A stretch of DNA of 64,000 bases from Edaphochlamys debaryana (Eukaryota > Chlorophyta > Chlorophyceae > Chlamydomonadales): the NCBI GenBank assembly GCA_016858145.1, contig JAEHOE010000175.1, positions 147,575 through 211,574 of the forward strand, read 5' to 3'. A program made the translations under genes and the position numbers. Below are positions 35,389 through 47,318 of this stretch, in pieces (the stretch's first letter is position 1; each line of letters starts with the position of its first letter). The notes beneath the pieces are model-generated. The model worked only from the letters and a program-made list of their open reading frames with translations, did not search any database and was not told the DNA's origin.

Positions 35389-38300
35389 CACTGCGCGCAC
35401 GCTTTGCGTTGCTTTACGCAAGTGCCCAGGACATGTGTTGCCGTAGGACTAATGAGAACAAAACGGCGCTTTCTGCTCATGTGTTTGCACAAAGCTTTCA
35501 ACACAGTCATAAGCTATGCGTGTGGAGGTAGGGCGACGTTGACAGACATACGGCCCGGGTGTCGTGCAAAGTGTCGGGGGGTGGGAAAGGGTGTCCGACA
35601 CACCGCGCGTGTGGTTTTCGCTGTCTCTGGCCTGTCGCGTCTCCGTAGCTTGTAGACATTCATACAGGCCATAAGTATAATCACCGCCGTTCCGCCCGTC
35701 CTGCGCACGACGGTACCCTTCGGCCGACCTTCGGCGTGGCGTGGCGTTTCGCCTGCCCCTACTACCTCCCCACGCCGGCCCCAACCTCCTCCCCCTCCCG
35801 CCCCGACCGCAATCTGCAGCGGTCCTCCGTACTTCAGGGCCGGCTGCCATCAACTCGCCTGCGCCAAGCACCGATGCCCACGTCGGAGTGCCTCGCCCGA
35901 GCCGCCCGCTCGCCAGCAACAGGGGTGAGGGGTGGGCAACTCGGGGACTGGAGCGAGTTTGGCGGCGTGCACCCGCCTGAAACTGCATATGGCAGTTCTA
36001 TACTACTGTTATGAGCCGTAGGTGCGGCCCTGGCGGCCTGTAGGACCCCGAGGCGCGAACCGGCTCGTGCTCGACATGCCATCCTTCGGCTCGCCGGGGA
36101 AGCGTGCCGACCTAAGTTTGCCAAGCTGGAACAGTCCATACCGCTCCTAGGGACCGGCAGGGGCCAGTTTGCGCGGTCGGAGAGCCCACACGGCCTTGCC
36201 GCGAGGCTGCAAAGTCGGCATGTCTCGGTGTGCCGACTGGCTCAGGGGTTGGGAAAGGTGAGGCTGGAACTCAGCGCGACGGTGCTTAGTCATCCCTATA
36301 GGATGGCCCTGCGGCTTCAGTTGCTTGAACTAGCTTGAACTGCGGAGTCAGAGCCACTCCAAGAATCGGGAGGCCCGGACTTCCACGAACCAAGCACATT
36401 AAGCGTGCATACACCATCATACTACCTTTTGTATACGTTATAGGGGCCGGCGGCTAACGCAGCTCATCGTTCATGCCGTGCCGGACCGGGGCCCACGCCC
36501 TGCGCGATGGGCAGAGCTAAGGTGCAGGCGCCCCGGCCTGGGCAATGCCCTGGTAGGCATTCCGACCGCCCGTAGTCCACCTTTTAGGGGTCATTCACAT
36601 CTGACCGAAACTCCGCGCTCGAAAGTTCTATACGCGCCCAAAAGTGTTTACATCATCCGACCGATACCTAGTTGCCAAACTGCAAAAGTCGCCCGAAACC
36701 TGCCCGCGCGCCTGAATGCGCTCCAAACTCGCTCGTCGCGCGCGTGCAAGCATCCCCGCCATATATACATATATACATTCTGCAGGGCCAAGGGGCTCTA
36801 ACTCGGCTGAACTGATCACGGGCCGGGAGGAGTGCGCCTCCGCGACGGACCCCTAAACTCACCATCGTCGGGGGCCGGGCGGCTCAGACCGCAGCTGTAC
36901 ACTCCCCCCAAGCGAGCAGAATCCCTACCTGGTGTGAGACAACGGGTATTGACATTGCCGCGACGCATGATACGCTCTGAAACGTTCCTGGGCCTCGTGG
37001 CTGCGAGCCCGCATGCCGGAATGCCGCGAACAGCTTTCCTGGCGGGCTGCGCCTCCTGATGCACCAAACGACAGCTCACAGTGCTTCCTTATGAGTTACC
37101 GTGTGGCCAAACCGGGTCGGCCTGTCCCCACAAGCCCATTTGAGCCAGCAGAGAGGGCCGTCGCGGGACCCCAAAAATCGCGACATTTCGAGCGAAAATG
37201 GGGCGGGGAGCACAGGAAAGGCTCGTCTGCCGGCCCAACACGCGACTCCTGCCACTTATAGCCCAGGAGGAAGGGGGCAGAGGGCGAGAAGAGCAGCCAG
37301 GGGTGCGGGCAGGGTGTGAGCCCGCAATTGTCCGACCCGCAAAAGCCGAACAGCCCTGGTGAGCGACGTGGCCCTTGGATTGCTAAGCGGACCCGGTGGA
37401 AACCTTCTATACTCTCTCTAGTTTGGCCCAAAGCGATTCGCACCGCTGAACCATAGTGCGCGGTGGAAAACCGCTCCGGAGAGTGCACCGCATGCCTACA
37501 GAGTACGCTCCAGGGCTCCTCCGCGCCAAGAGCCAAGTGTGCGGAGTAGTGGCTCATCAAGTTCGGACGCCGGCGGTCTAGTGGCCATATATGCCTTCTC
37601 CCGGCTGCAATGCGAACCGACTTGAACCAGCCGGCTCGCTCGATACCGCTCCAGAGCTGCCCAGGATCCCCCCCTCCAGCAGGGATGGGTGCAGAGTGGT
37701 GACTGGGCTGTCTGCAGCGTGCTTTTGTGTCGCTTTCCGCGGTGGCGACATGCGCACCGAGGATTTCCTCTGGACCTAGACCTCTGGACCTACAGAGTGA
37801 CTCTATGGGGCTCTTATGAGCATGGCTATATGTATGCATCAAGCTTTGGGCATTTGGGAGGGTGCACGGCCCCGAGGTCGGCCTCTGCACGACGGGCCCC
37901 CCGAGTTGCCCACCCCTCACCCCTGGCCAGCAACGCGGCCAACACCCTAAGCCCAAGCACTGGCTCCCTGCATGCCCAGGTCCCTGCCCCCTTTCCCCAG
38001 CAACACACGCTTCCCCGAGCTCACGCAACGGATAAAGTATAACAGCATCCTCATAAGTCAGGAAGCCCCGAACCACCTCGTGAATGGTTGCACATTGACG
38101 TTCACGGGTTCGGAGATCAACCGTAAGGTGAACAAGAAACACGACAACTTGAACACGTGAAGCGCTCAGCATCACCTTTGCTTCTCAGGTCCTGGCCCTC
38201 CCTAGAGGTGAATAAGCAACTTGACACGAACATGACTACACGATACCAGCAGCAGCACTTCTGCTTCTCAGCAGTTCCTGGCTTGTTGCAAAGCTCAGGG

Positions 38301-38512
38301 TAGTCGACCGCCTCCTGCCCTGTCTGCGGCTACGCCTCTACTGGCGTAGCCGCCACTACAAAGAAGACAAATGAATCCTGCCATGAATAACAATTGACAA
38401 GAGAGGAGGACACACACCATCTATGACAAGAGGAAGCACGCATAGGCCTTCATAGGCATCCATTCATGAATCACGGGGCATGCGCCCCATCGGTTGACGC
38501 CTGTCGAACGCT
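35389..38512. other. Intergenic between proteases D and E
   Basis: No exon is supported. It contains an AT island (CATATATACATATATACATT) at about 36760 and two copies, in opposite orientation, of a ~60-bp element (about 35920-35975 and 37858-37925) sharing GAGTTGCCCACCCCTCACCC or its complement. Confidence 0.45.
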
Positions 38513-41500
38513 TCACGACCGAGCACCGCCGCGGCGCAGCAGGCGCCGGCCCTTGTTGCCGCCTGGCTTGGCAGAGCCGCCTCCCTGCAGCATGCACAGG
38601 GGCGGCGGGGCGGACGTGGTCAAGGCCAGGTTGAACAGGGCTGAACTGCTTAGTTATGGCGTGCGCTGAGGTAAGGACCGGGTACCGAGGCGCAACCCTC
38701 CACGCCGTACTCGTTTCGCTTTGTCCCACACCGAAGACATACATTCAAAAACAAGCAAAGACAGCCATGAGAGCGGCAGCGCGCAAGATGCTGACGAAGA
38801 GGCTTGGCTGCTCCTCAAGGCCAGAAATCTCTAAGGCTGGCCGGCTTGGGCGCACCTTGGGCGGCGAGGGCGGCGAGGGCGGCGAGGGTGAGGGCGGGGG
38901 AGGGCGGGGCGGGCTCGTTGGCGGAGATGGGAAGGCGGAGGGCGGCGGCAGACCAGGGGGCCGCACAGGCGGCGATGGGGTGCGCGGTGCGGGCGAGGGC
39001 GGCTTGGGCCTGGACTCCAGGGCCGCCAGGGTGGGGCACTCGGCCGAGGAGCTCACGTAGCGGCACACGTGGACCCTGGACATGGAGGGATGGGATGGGC
39101 GGCCGGAAGGAGACGGGGATGCCGTTAGGATTCCCGGACCGAGCAATCATCAACTCGCCCGAGCAAGATCACGCACATCCCTTCCCAAGTACGCCGAACG
39201 AACGGATGTCCCACTTACGGCATACACACACCCGGCTCACCGCATGATGTCCGTGCCGATCCACGAGCCCGCGTACACCATCTGGGCGAGCGAGGCAGGA
39301 GGACGCAGAAGGGCGGGGTTAGCAGCAGCCGCGCGCGGCAGATGCCCCGGCACGGCATATGCCACCGGGCGTCATCAGTTGCTCTGAGCAACTTGCTCAC
39401 CAGGTTGAAGGTGCCCAGGGCGGTGCTGGTGCTCATGGGGGCAATGCCCGAGTGGTAGGTGATGCGGCGGTCCTCGTGAGGGTAGCTGCGTGTGCACGCA
39501 GGGAGCGGGTTGAGGGGGGGCGGTGAGGGTAGTTTGGGAGGGGTGGATGGATAGATATGGGATGAGGGGATGAGGGGGAAAGCCGCGGGGGGCCCTTCAA
39601 GTTGATGGAGAACCCAGGCGTGTAGTGGCAGGGTTGGGGGCGACCGAGAGTCAGGCACAGGAGCTAGCGGGGTCTCGGGGGATGACGGGAGGCGCAGGAG
39701 GCAGGCTGGTGAGAGCCACATGCAAGTGAGCACTGCCCGTCCCGCCTGGCGCGGCCACCCAGCTGCACCCAGCGTGCCGGCCTGACCTGTGCCCATCTAC
39801 TCGTCACCCTTGGCGCCGCCACATGTGCTGCCCTGCCTACGGTACCTGTTGGGAAAGCTATTATCCATGGTGGCGTTGACGTAGTGCACGTTAACCTGCG
39901 GATTCAGGCGATGCGATGTGACTGGTAAGACGACAGGGTGTGCGGGAGTACGGCTTGGGGCCCAACCCGAAACGTGCGTGTCGCTGCTGCCCTGCACGGC
40001 ACAGCGCCGCGGCAGGGTGCACCAGGCTCCGAGGCGTACCTTGCTGGCGTAGGTGGTGCCCAGCGTGGCGTCGCCAATCTTGGCCATGCGCAGAGACACG
40101 TAGAAGTTCACGGATGAGGAGCTGGTGCTCGTCGTGTAACCGGGCAGCCAATCGGGCTTAATGCGCAGGAAGTTACCCGAGGCCGTCAGGTAGGTGGCTG
40201 CGCACGCAGGGAGGCAAGGGTGGATGGAGCGGAGGAGCCAACGCAAGGTTTCAGGTCACGGGCGAGGTCAGGAACGAGGGCAAGCATAACTCCTTGTCTT
40301 ATTGTCCGGCATGCAGGTGGCACCCGGACCCGGGCGGGGGACACACCCGGCAGGTTGAATGTCATGGGGGTGCCGGCGGGGACAGCCGCCGAGTTTAGGT
40401 TCGAGCCTCCCGCCGCAGCGGAGGCCCATCCCATGTAGAAGAGCTCGGGGGCGTTGGGGCAGGCGTCGCCGCGGCCCATGGCCGTACTGTGATGGAATAG
40501 CGGCAGGGCACACAGGGGGACGGTGGGTGGGGTCAGGTGGTGCTCGATCAAGGTTCAAGGCCCAGGTCAGTCCCGGCCCATGACCCATGACTCATGACCC
40601 TGCTCTACGATGACTCCTTCCGTAACCCGGTGTGACCCAAGCAACCCAATTCTCACGAATAATCTTCGTACTCGACGGGCGGGTTGCCTGAGACGCGGGA
40701 CGCATAGGGACAGAGCCGTGTTAGGGTGTGTGGACCGCGGACCGAAGCACCCCATGTACCGGTATGTCCGGCACCGGACAACCCAGATCCACCCCAGCCA
40801 CCCCGCTCACCCTGCCAGGAGTGCCAGAGGCCATAGTTGCTGCAGATGGGCGCGCGGGAGCAAGCACGGCAAGTGCATACAGTTGATTGCAGAACCCTTA
40901 CAGGCATACGGCGGAACACCGCCTTGCAAGCGAGGCTAGCGAGTACCCCTCCCACTCTCTCGCTCCCGCTCGCTCACTGGATCGACTCCTGCATGACGGT
41001 GGCCCATCGGTTGACGCCGTAGCTCGAGGTCTGCAGCCAGGTCTGCTGGCCGGGCACGTACGCCAGGCCCGACCAGCCGCAGACGCCCTCCAGGCCAGGC
41101 GGCAGCAGGTCTGTGGGAACGGTCGGAGTGTGGCCTTTGCATGAGCGGTGGTGGTGCGCTGGTGCCCCATTTAGAGAGCTCCCTGACATTGCCTGCTGGC
41201 CCCCGGCTGAAGGCGAGGCGGCCAGTTGGCAAGGCCCACACGCACATGGGACATGGCCATGGTCACAGCCTCACCGGTCGTCGGCGTCGCCATCACATTG
41301 ACGTCACACCTCTTACCACGCTGCGACCCAGGCCGGGTGACGGCCAACGTCCGCCGCCCTGCCACCAGCTTTTTGCAGGGAGCACCGTCTGGCAAGGTCC
41401 CCAGTCTCCCCACACACCCTGAGCACAGAGCGTTCGCAAACAGCCCGAGCTATACTCACAGGTGTAGTGCGTGTAGCTGGAGAAGGCCGTGGTGCCAATG

Positions 41501-42563
41501 AGGGCCTTGGCGGCGGCGTCGGCGGCGTTGGAGAAGTCCGAGTAGCTGCAGCTGACCTTCATCAGAGTGGTGCAGCTTGGTGTCACGACAAGAGCCTTGA
41601 AGGCGGCGACATTGTACGTCAGCGTGCCATAAGAGCACTGCTCGAACTTGATAGCGTGTCCGGCCGTGCCATCCTGGTTGGGCCCAAGGTACAGCGAGCG
41701 CACAGCACTTTCAGTGAGAGAGTTGGGCAGGGAGCACGACGGGAGGTTGATGATCATGACCAGGAGCTTCTGAGCGGAAGGCGTCTTGGACTGCGTCGGC
41801 ACAGGCGCGGGCTGCAGCACGGAGGCATCCGAGGAGGACACGTAGGTGCACTGGCCGTTGGCGTCCGTGGTGGTGCAGTTCTGGGGGGGGCGGGGAGGGG
41901 AAGGGGCGAAAGACAAGGGGCATTGGTGGAGGTTGCGTGAGCGTTCTTCAAGCGGCGGCGGAGGGACCAGCGCGTCAAGCAGGGGCCCGGTGAGGCGTGG
42001 TCCCCTTTAGAGCAGGCGAGCCTGGGCGAGCATTCGGTAGAGTGAGCCCTTTTTAAGCGCACCAGAGCAACCACAGCTCCCGCCAGGATGGGGAAGCCCC
42101 GCTTGTCGTTCTTGGGTGGCTTGAGGCCCTTGCCGAGGGGCACGAGGCCATCGACACCGGACACCGCCCACTCCTCGCCACCGGGAAGGTCAATCAGTCC
42201 CAACTGGCCCTCAAAGTGCCTCGGGTAGCGGTATGAAGCCGCGCTCGAAGCCGGGCCGGCAGCGGCGATAGCGACTGACGGGCGGGGACGGTGGCAAATG
42301 CAGGGGCGTGGGGAGGGGGGGACGCCCAGCGGGGCGGGGGGTTTCGGACGCACAGCAGCGCCGTTTTTGGCCTGGGCCAGTTCCAGCTGCGGACCGAGAC
42401 TGCTTGCGCGACTTCTGGCTGGAGTCTGTGCGGTGCGAGCACGGCCCGGCAGGCCGGCCTGAGCTGCTCGCCAAATGACTAGCCTGGATGGCATTCGGTA
42501 GTTCTCCCGCGCACCTAGCGCCATCGCCAGGCAGAGTCGTAAGAACATCTTGTTCCAGGCCAT
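38513..42563 (-). CDS. Gametolysin-like metalloprotease (M11), copy E
   Basis: An intact gene model of 546 aa. Exons: 42563-42515, 42274-42063, 41880-41460, 41110-40978, 40839-40811, 40687-40657, 40486-40347, 40197-40040, 39895-39846, 39485-39401, 39281-39241, 39075-38856, 38584-38513. All phases agree. The signal peptide starts M-A-W-N-K-M-F-L-R-L-C-L-A-M-A. Two introns found in F are missing from the large third exon. The metal motif Q268-E-S-I-H272-N-Y-G-L-W-H278 is complete after splicing. The 31-base exon 6 encodes N-P-P-V-E-Y-E-D-Y. Then come S-T-A-M-G-R-G-D-A-C-P-N-A-P-E-L, K-P-D-W, and C-R-Y-V-S-S-S-A-E-C-P. A ~55-residue Pro/Ser tail is followed by a short last exon ending N-K-G-R-R-L-L-R-R. 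This is the best candidate for an active enzyme along with D and C. Confidence 0.9.
40487..40656 (-). repeat. Conserved intron, protease E copy
   Basis: Homologous to the introns at 33121-33300 and 45273-45488, including CGTAACCCGGTGTGACCCAA (shared with D) and CCCATGACCCATGACTCATG (shared with F). Confidence 0.75.
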
Positions 42564-44146
42564 AGAGCGCTTCCCGTTGCAGCCACCGCCGTTGCCGGCG
42601 TCGCGACCGAACGATTGTGAGGCTCCCGTTTCTTTGCCACGGGCGCTCTTTAGCTGTGCACAGGGCTAGGCTAGTAAGTGTAATGACTCCTGCGCCACTT
42701 GGGAGGTAGGAAACGTCCCTCGCGCCGAGGTAGGGCGAGGTCAGTTGTGTGTTACGGCCAAAACGATCGGCGCCTCGCGCTCGCTGCGTGCTGTGCTGTG
42801 CACTTCAAGGCTCGCTCTCTTGTTTGTGTGAAGAGATAACGCGCAAGTTTTGTGTGTGTTGCTGTTAGGCAAAGATCGTGACATGGCGCAAATCGCCATC
42901 GCGCGGGCGTTTTACTCGCGAGTTGTATCAGGTCGATAGGTCCTTTTGTTCTGTACCCGCTGATGTATGTAGGTCAGCAGACGGCGGCGAAGTCGCCGAA
43001 TTGTGCCCCGACAGCTCGCGCAGTCGCAATCTCTTCGGTTATGTAGCGCACGCTCAGAGATACAAAGAAGTATGTGGAAGCAGAAGGTGCAGTCAGGAGC
43101 AAGTTCGCAGCGTGCCGTTCGCAGGCCTTCCCAGCGTTTCCCACCCTTCCCCTCCGCGAGGTCTCCTGCCCCGGTGGTGCGCATGGGGGCGCTTGGGTGG
43201 GCACTGTATCCCGGCCATAACGGCTAATAGCATTGTCTGAGCCCCAAACCCTGTGAGGCCGGCAGCACTTGCAAATGTTTGTCAGCTGGCTGGGGTCGGC
43301 TCCGCTCTGGCGGCCGCCATGCCTTCAACGAAATCCACGGCCGCCATGCCTTCAACGCCAGCTTGCCATGGGCTTGGGCCACTCGGGCGCCTCCGCCGAA
43401 AGGAACTACACACCACCGCAGCACCGCGTTCTCCCAACCACTCTGGGTGCTTACATGAAGGCCAGCCTGCGTTCCTTAAGGGCGGCGCAAATAACCATGC
43501 CTCTTGCGCAAGCCGAGAACATAGAGGGTGCTGCGCTGCTGCCCCTCCCACTGTGCATGGCACCGAACACGTATATCCTCGAGGCCACATGCAGGGCCAG
43601 CGGCCAGGTTTAAAGTAAAGCGCAGTGCAGCGCAGTGCACGATGGCACGCTCGGCTCCAGCCGCTAGGTTCGCGTTCTTCGTCACCCCCCTCGCTCCGCC
43701 CCCAACGTGGGTACCCTAGGACACTAGGAAGTGTATGCAGCATTCGCAGCTGCCCCAATCCGAGGAAAGAATGCATAAATACGGCTCATCATTGAGCCTT
43801 CATTGCAACCTGCTCGAGTTCTCAGTAGCGCTAGGCAGGCTTATCATCGCAACTGCCGCTGAAGTAAAGAGTGTGTCACCAGGACTGACACGGCAGTCAA
43901 GAGTCATGACATAGGCATGACGGCTAAGATCTTGTATTCCGTCAGCCCCAGGAACGCCCCCTACATGCCGCCTCCGGTTCTACGTGTGAAGCAAGTCATC
44001 ATGAACGGAGTGTCGCTAGCACGCAGGCGCGCACGCAGCAATGCATGTGCAGCGGCTCTGCGCACATCTAGGTGTGGGTGCTGAGGCGGCGGGCTTCAGA
44101 TTCGGGCGCTGCTTGGTTGCTCGTTTGGCTAGTGTTTGTGAAAGGC
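42564..44146. other. Intergenic between proteases E and F
   Basis: 5' flank of E and 3' flank of F. Nothing coding is supported. A TTACA (minus-strand TGTAA) at about 43471 is ~680 bp past the F stop and is a weak poly(A) candidate. Confidence 0.4.
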
Positions 44147-47100
44147 TCAAAGGCGCAGCATGCGACGGCCCTTGCCGGTGGCGGGCTTGCTTGACGTCGA
44201 GGTAGGCGAGGGCGACGGCGAGGGAGAGGCCTACGGGAGCGAGACGATGGGCAGGACACCACGTGCCCGTGTCAGCAAGGGTCACGCACGTGACAGGAAA
44301 GCTCCACACGGCTTGAGGTATGGCCACTGGTACACGCGCACCATGCCGCCCATGGAATGCAAGTTGTGCGACGTTGAGACGCACCCAGACCGCGCCCTCG
44401 TGCCCACCTTGGGCGGCGACGGCGGCAACGGTGACGGGGGCCGGGGCGGCGAGGGGCGGGCCTCGAGCGCCGCCAGGGTGGGGCACTCCGAGGCGGAGCT
44501 CACGTACCGGCACACATGCACCCTGAAGTGGGGAAATTTACGTCAATCAATGTCAGATGTCCCCTTGGTGACCCGTGGCTGCCCCAGTCCATTCCTCCCC
44601 CTCCCCTCCCTCCCTCAAGCACGCTCGCCGCCTGCCTCCTCGTCCCCGTTTCCCGTCCCCCCTCCTCACGCACCGCATAATGTCGGTGCCCACCCAGGCG
44701 CCTCCGTAGACCACCATGCTGTAGCTCGGCAGGTCCAGCTGCGAGCCGCTGGCTATGGCCGACACGAAGGTGAGGATGGGGTCGTCGGTCTTGAGGTTGG
44801 GGAAGGCGTTGTCGCATGTGGCATTGATCTCGTGGATGCTGATTGTGGAGGCGAACTCGGTGAGGAGCGCGGCGTCGGCGTACTTGGCGGCGCGGACCGA
44901 GAGGTACAGGTTCTTGAAGGCGTTGGGGTTGGTGCTGTAGCCGGCAAGCCAGTCGGGCTTGATGCGGAGGTGGTTGCCCGTCGCGGTCAGGTAGGTGGCT
45001 GGGGGCGGGGAAGGGGGGGTGGGCGTGCAGGGAGGGTGTGAAGACGGCCTAGACGGGCTCGGGGTCCTGACGACGGCGTGGAGGATGCATGGGCCGGACG
45101 AGAGGGGTTGCACTGCACGAGAGGGGACAGCGGCTTACCGGGCAGGTTGTAGGTGCGCGTGGATCCAGCCGAGGACAGGTCCGTGGCGCTCAGGTTGGCA
45201 AGGGGCGATGCCCAGCCCATGCGGTACAGCTCGGGGGCGTTGGGACACACGTCGCCGCGGCCCATGGACGTGCTGTGAGGGGAAGTGGCAGGGCACACAG
45301 GGGGACGGTGGGTGGGGTCAGGTGGTGCTCTGTCAAGGATGCAAGGCCCAGGTCAGTCCCGGCCCATGACCCATGACTCATGACCCTGCTCAGCGATGAC
45401 CCCTCTTGTAACCCTAGATCAGCCCCGGCACATGGCCCATGGCCCTGCTCTGCGATGACCCCTCCCGTAACCCTGTGAGTGAAAGTACCTATAGTCCGAG
45501 TATTCGACGCCATTGCGCCACGAGTGCGAGAGGCCGCCCGTGTTGCTACAAGCACACAGGGGGGAGGGCACAAAGGTAAGCGCATGTCGGGAGCTCTGGC
45601 CCTGCACTGACACACAGCAACACCTGTCTCCTCTTTGCCCGTGTCACATCCGCGCCCGTTGTAAGTTAACCCCGTTGCCCAACCCCCCCACGCAGTCCAG
45701 CACTCACTGCAGGTTCTCCTGCATCACGGTGGCCCATCGGTCCACGGCCATGGAGTGGGACTTGATCCACACCCAGTTGGGCGGGCCGCCCAGGAGGGCC
45801 AGGCCCATCCAGCCGCCGCACACCGAGTCCATGGAGGTGGGGAGCACGTCTGTGGAGGGATCAAGCAGCAGGCCGGACGTGTTTTGCTGCAATCAGGGTT
45901 GCGAGCCCTCAAGCCTTCCTTGGCAGGCCAAGCAGGGCCTCCAAGACGACAGACGCCGGCCCTCACGGGGCCTTCCCACCCAGGAGGTGAAGTGGCGGAT
46001 GCGGCAACACCCGGGCTAGTAACCAGGGCCCGCACTCACAGGTGTAGTGGGTGTAGCTGGAGAAGGCCGTGGTCCCGATGATGGCCTTGGCGGCGGTGTC
46101 GGCGGCGGCCTGGATGTCACCGATGCTGCACGCGGCGAGCGCCGAGGTGCAGGCGGGGGCCACGGTCAGGGCCTTGAAGCCGGTGGCATTGATGGTCAGC
46201 GTGCTGTACGAGCACTGCAGCACAGGGGCAGGGGGGGCGGGGAGGGCCGAGGTGCCGTTCAGGCTGAGTTCAGGCGGGTTCACCATGGTCCCCGCATGTG
46301 CGCCAGGATGGCCGGCGCCATCACTCATAGTCTCCACACCGGTGGTGTTTCGCCCCTCTGCTGCCCCCACGCACGCCGGCCCTCACCTGCTCGAACTTGA
46401 TGGCGTGGCCGCCCTGGGCGTCCAGGTTGGGGCCCAGGTAGGTGGTGCTGATGCTGCTCGGGGTGACTTGGGGCGTGTAGAGTGCCTGCGTGCAGCAACC
46501 CACAGGGCGTAAAGAAGGGACCAGCAAGGCGCGAGTGCTCGCTAAGCGTGTTACGCACGAAGACAGGCAAGCAAGCCGGAGACGAGCGGGTCAGGGAGGA
46601 TCATCAGACGACGGGGCGGTGAGCCGGACTGGGTTCGCGCGGGAGCGGAGAGGACTCCCCCAGACTTCCCACTCACATTGCAAGAGGTGAGGTCCAGGAT
46701 CATGACCAGGGGCCGCATCTTGAGGGGCGTCTTGGCGCTGCTGGGCGCGGGGGCGGGCGCCAACACGCTGGCGTCTGCCGAGGTGAGGTACGTGCACTGG
46801 CCGTTGGCGTCAATGCTGGCGCAGTACTACTCAGCAAGAGGGGCGAGGCAAGGGTGCAGGGGCAGGGATGCCCACGGTCATGTATGGGCAGGTGAGGCGC
46901 GGGTGCGCGGCTTAATGCCCGCAGCCTGCCCACACCGCAACTTGGCACGACTTGGCCCCCTGCCCAGCTGCCCGCCACGGGTTTTGGCGCCTTGAAACTT
47001 TAACTCACCATGATGACGCGTGATCCAGCAACGATTTCAGCCCCGTCCTTGTCCTTGCGAGGGGGGACGACGCCCTTGCCTAGCGGCGTGAGGATACCAT

Positions 47101-47318
47101 CGGCGCCGATGACCGCCCACGTCTCTTCGGGCAGGCCCTCCACACGAACCAGCTGGCCTTCGAAACGCTTTGCGGCAGCCACAGCCACTGCGAGGCGAGC
47201 AAGTGGTGGTCAAGGTGTGAAGCAAAACTTCTCGGCATGTGCATGGCTCAGCAGTCTCGTCGGCCGGGAGCCCGAGCAAGCACCTACCCAGAGCCAGCAT
47301 AAGTCCAAGGCGCAGCAT
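44147..47318 (-). CDS. Gametolysin-like metalloprotease (M11), copy F
   Basis: A clean model of 496 aa in 11 exons: 47318-47288, 47187-47009, 46826-46677, 46485-46387, 46214-46040, 45849-45708, 45545-45489, 45272-45139, 44998-44674, 44522-44408, 44230-44147. The signal peptide spans exons 1-2 (M-L-R-L-G-L-M-L-A-L, then V-A-V-A-A-A). The N-terminal region has P-P-R-K-D-K-D-G. The Cys-rich part has D-A-N-G-Q-C-T-Y and then E-Q-C-S-Y-G. The metal motif is Q255-E-N-L-H259-N-T-G-G-L-S-H266: one residue more than HxxGxxH allows. The Met-turn S-T-S-M-G-R-G and K-P-D-W are normal. C-R-Y-V-S-S-A-S-E-C-P leads to a short Pro/Ser tail and a last exon ending K-G-R-R-M-L-R-L. Structure is intact; activity is doubtful because of the extra residue. 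Confidence 0.9.
45273..45488 (-). repeat. Conserved intron, protease F copy
   Basis: Homologous to the D and E introns. The CATGACCC ... CTGCTC ... GATGACCCCTC ... GTAACCCT block is present twice here, so this intron also carries an internal duplication. Confidence 0.75.
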
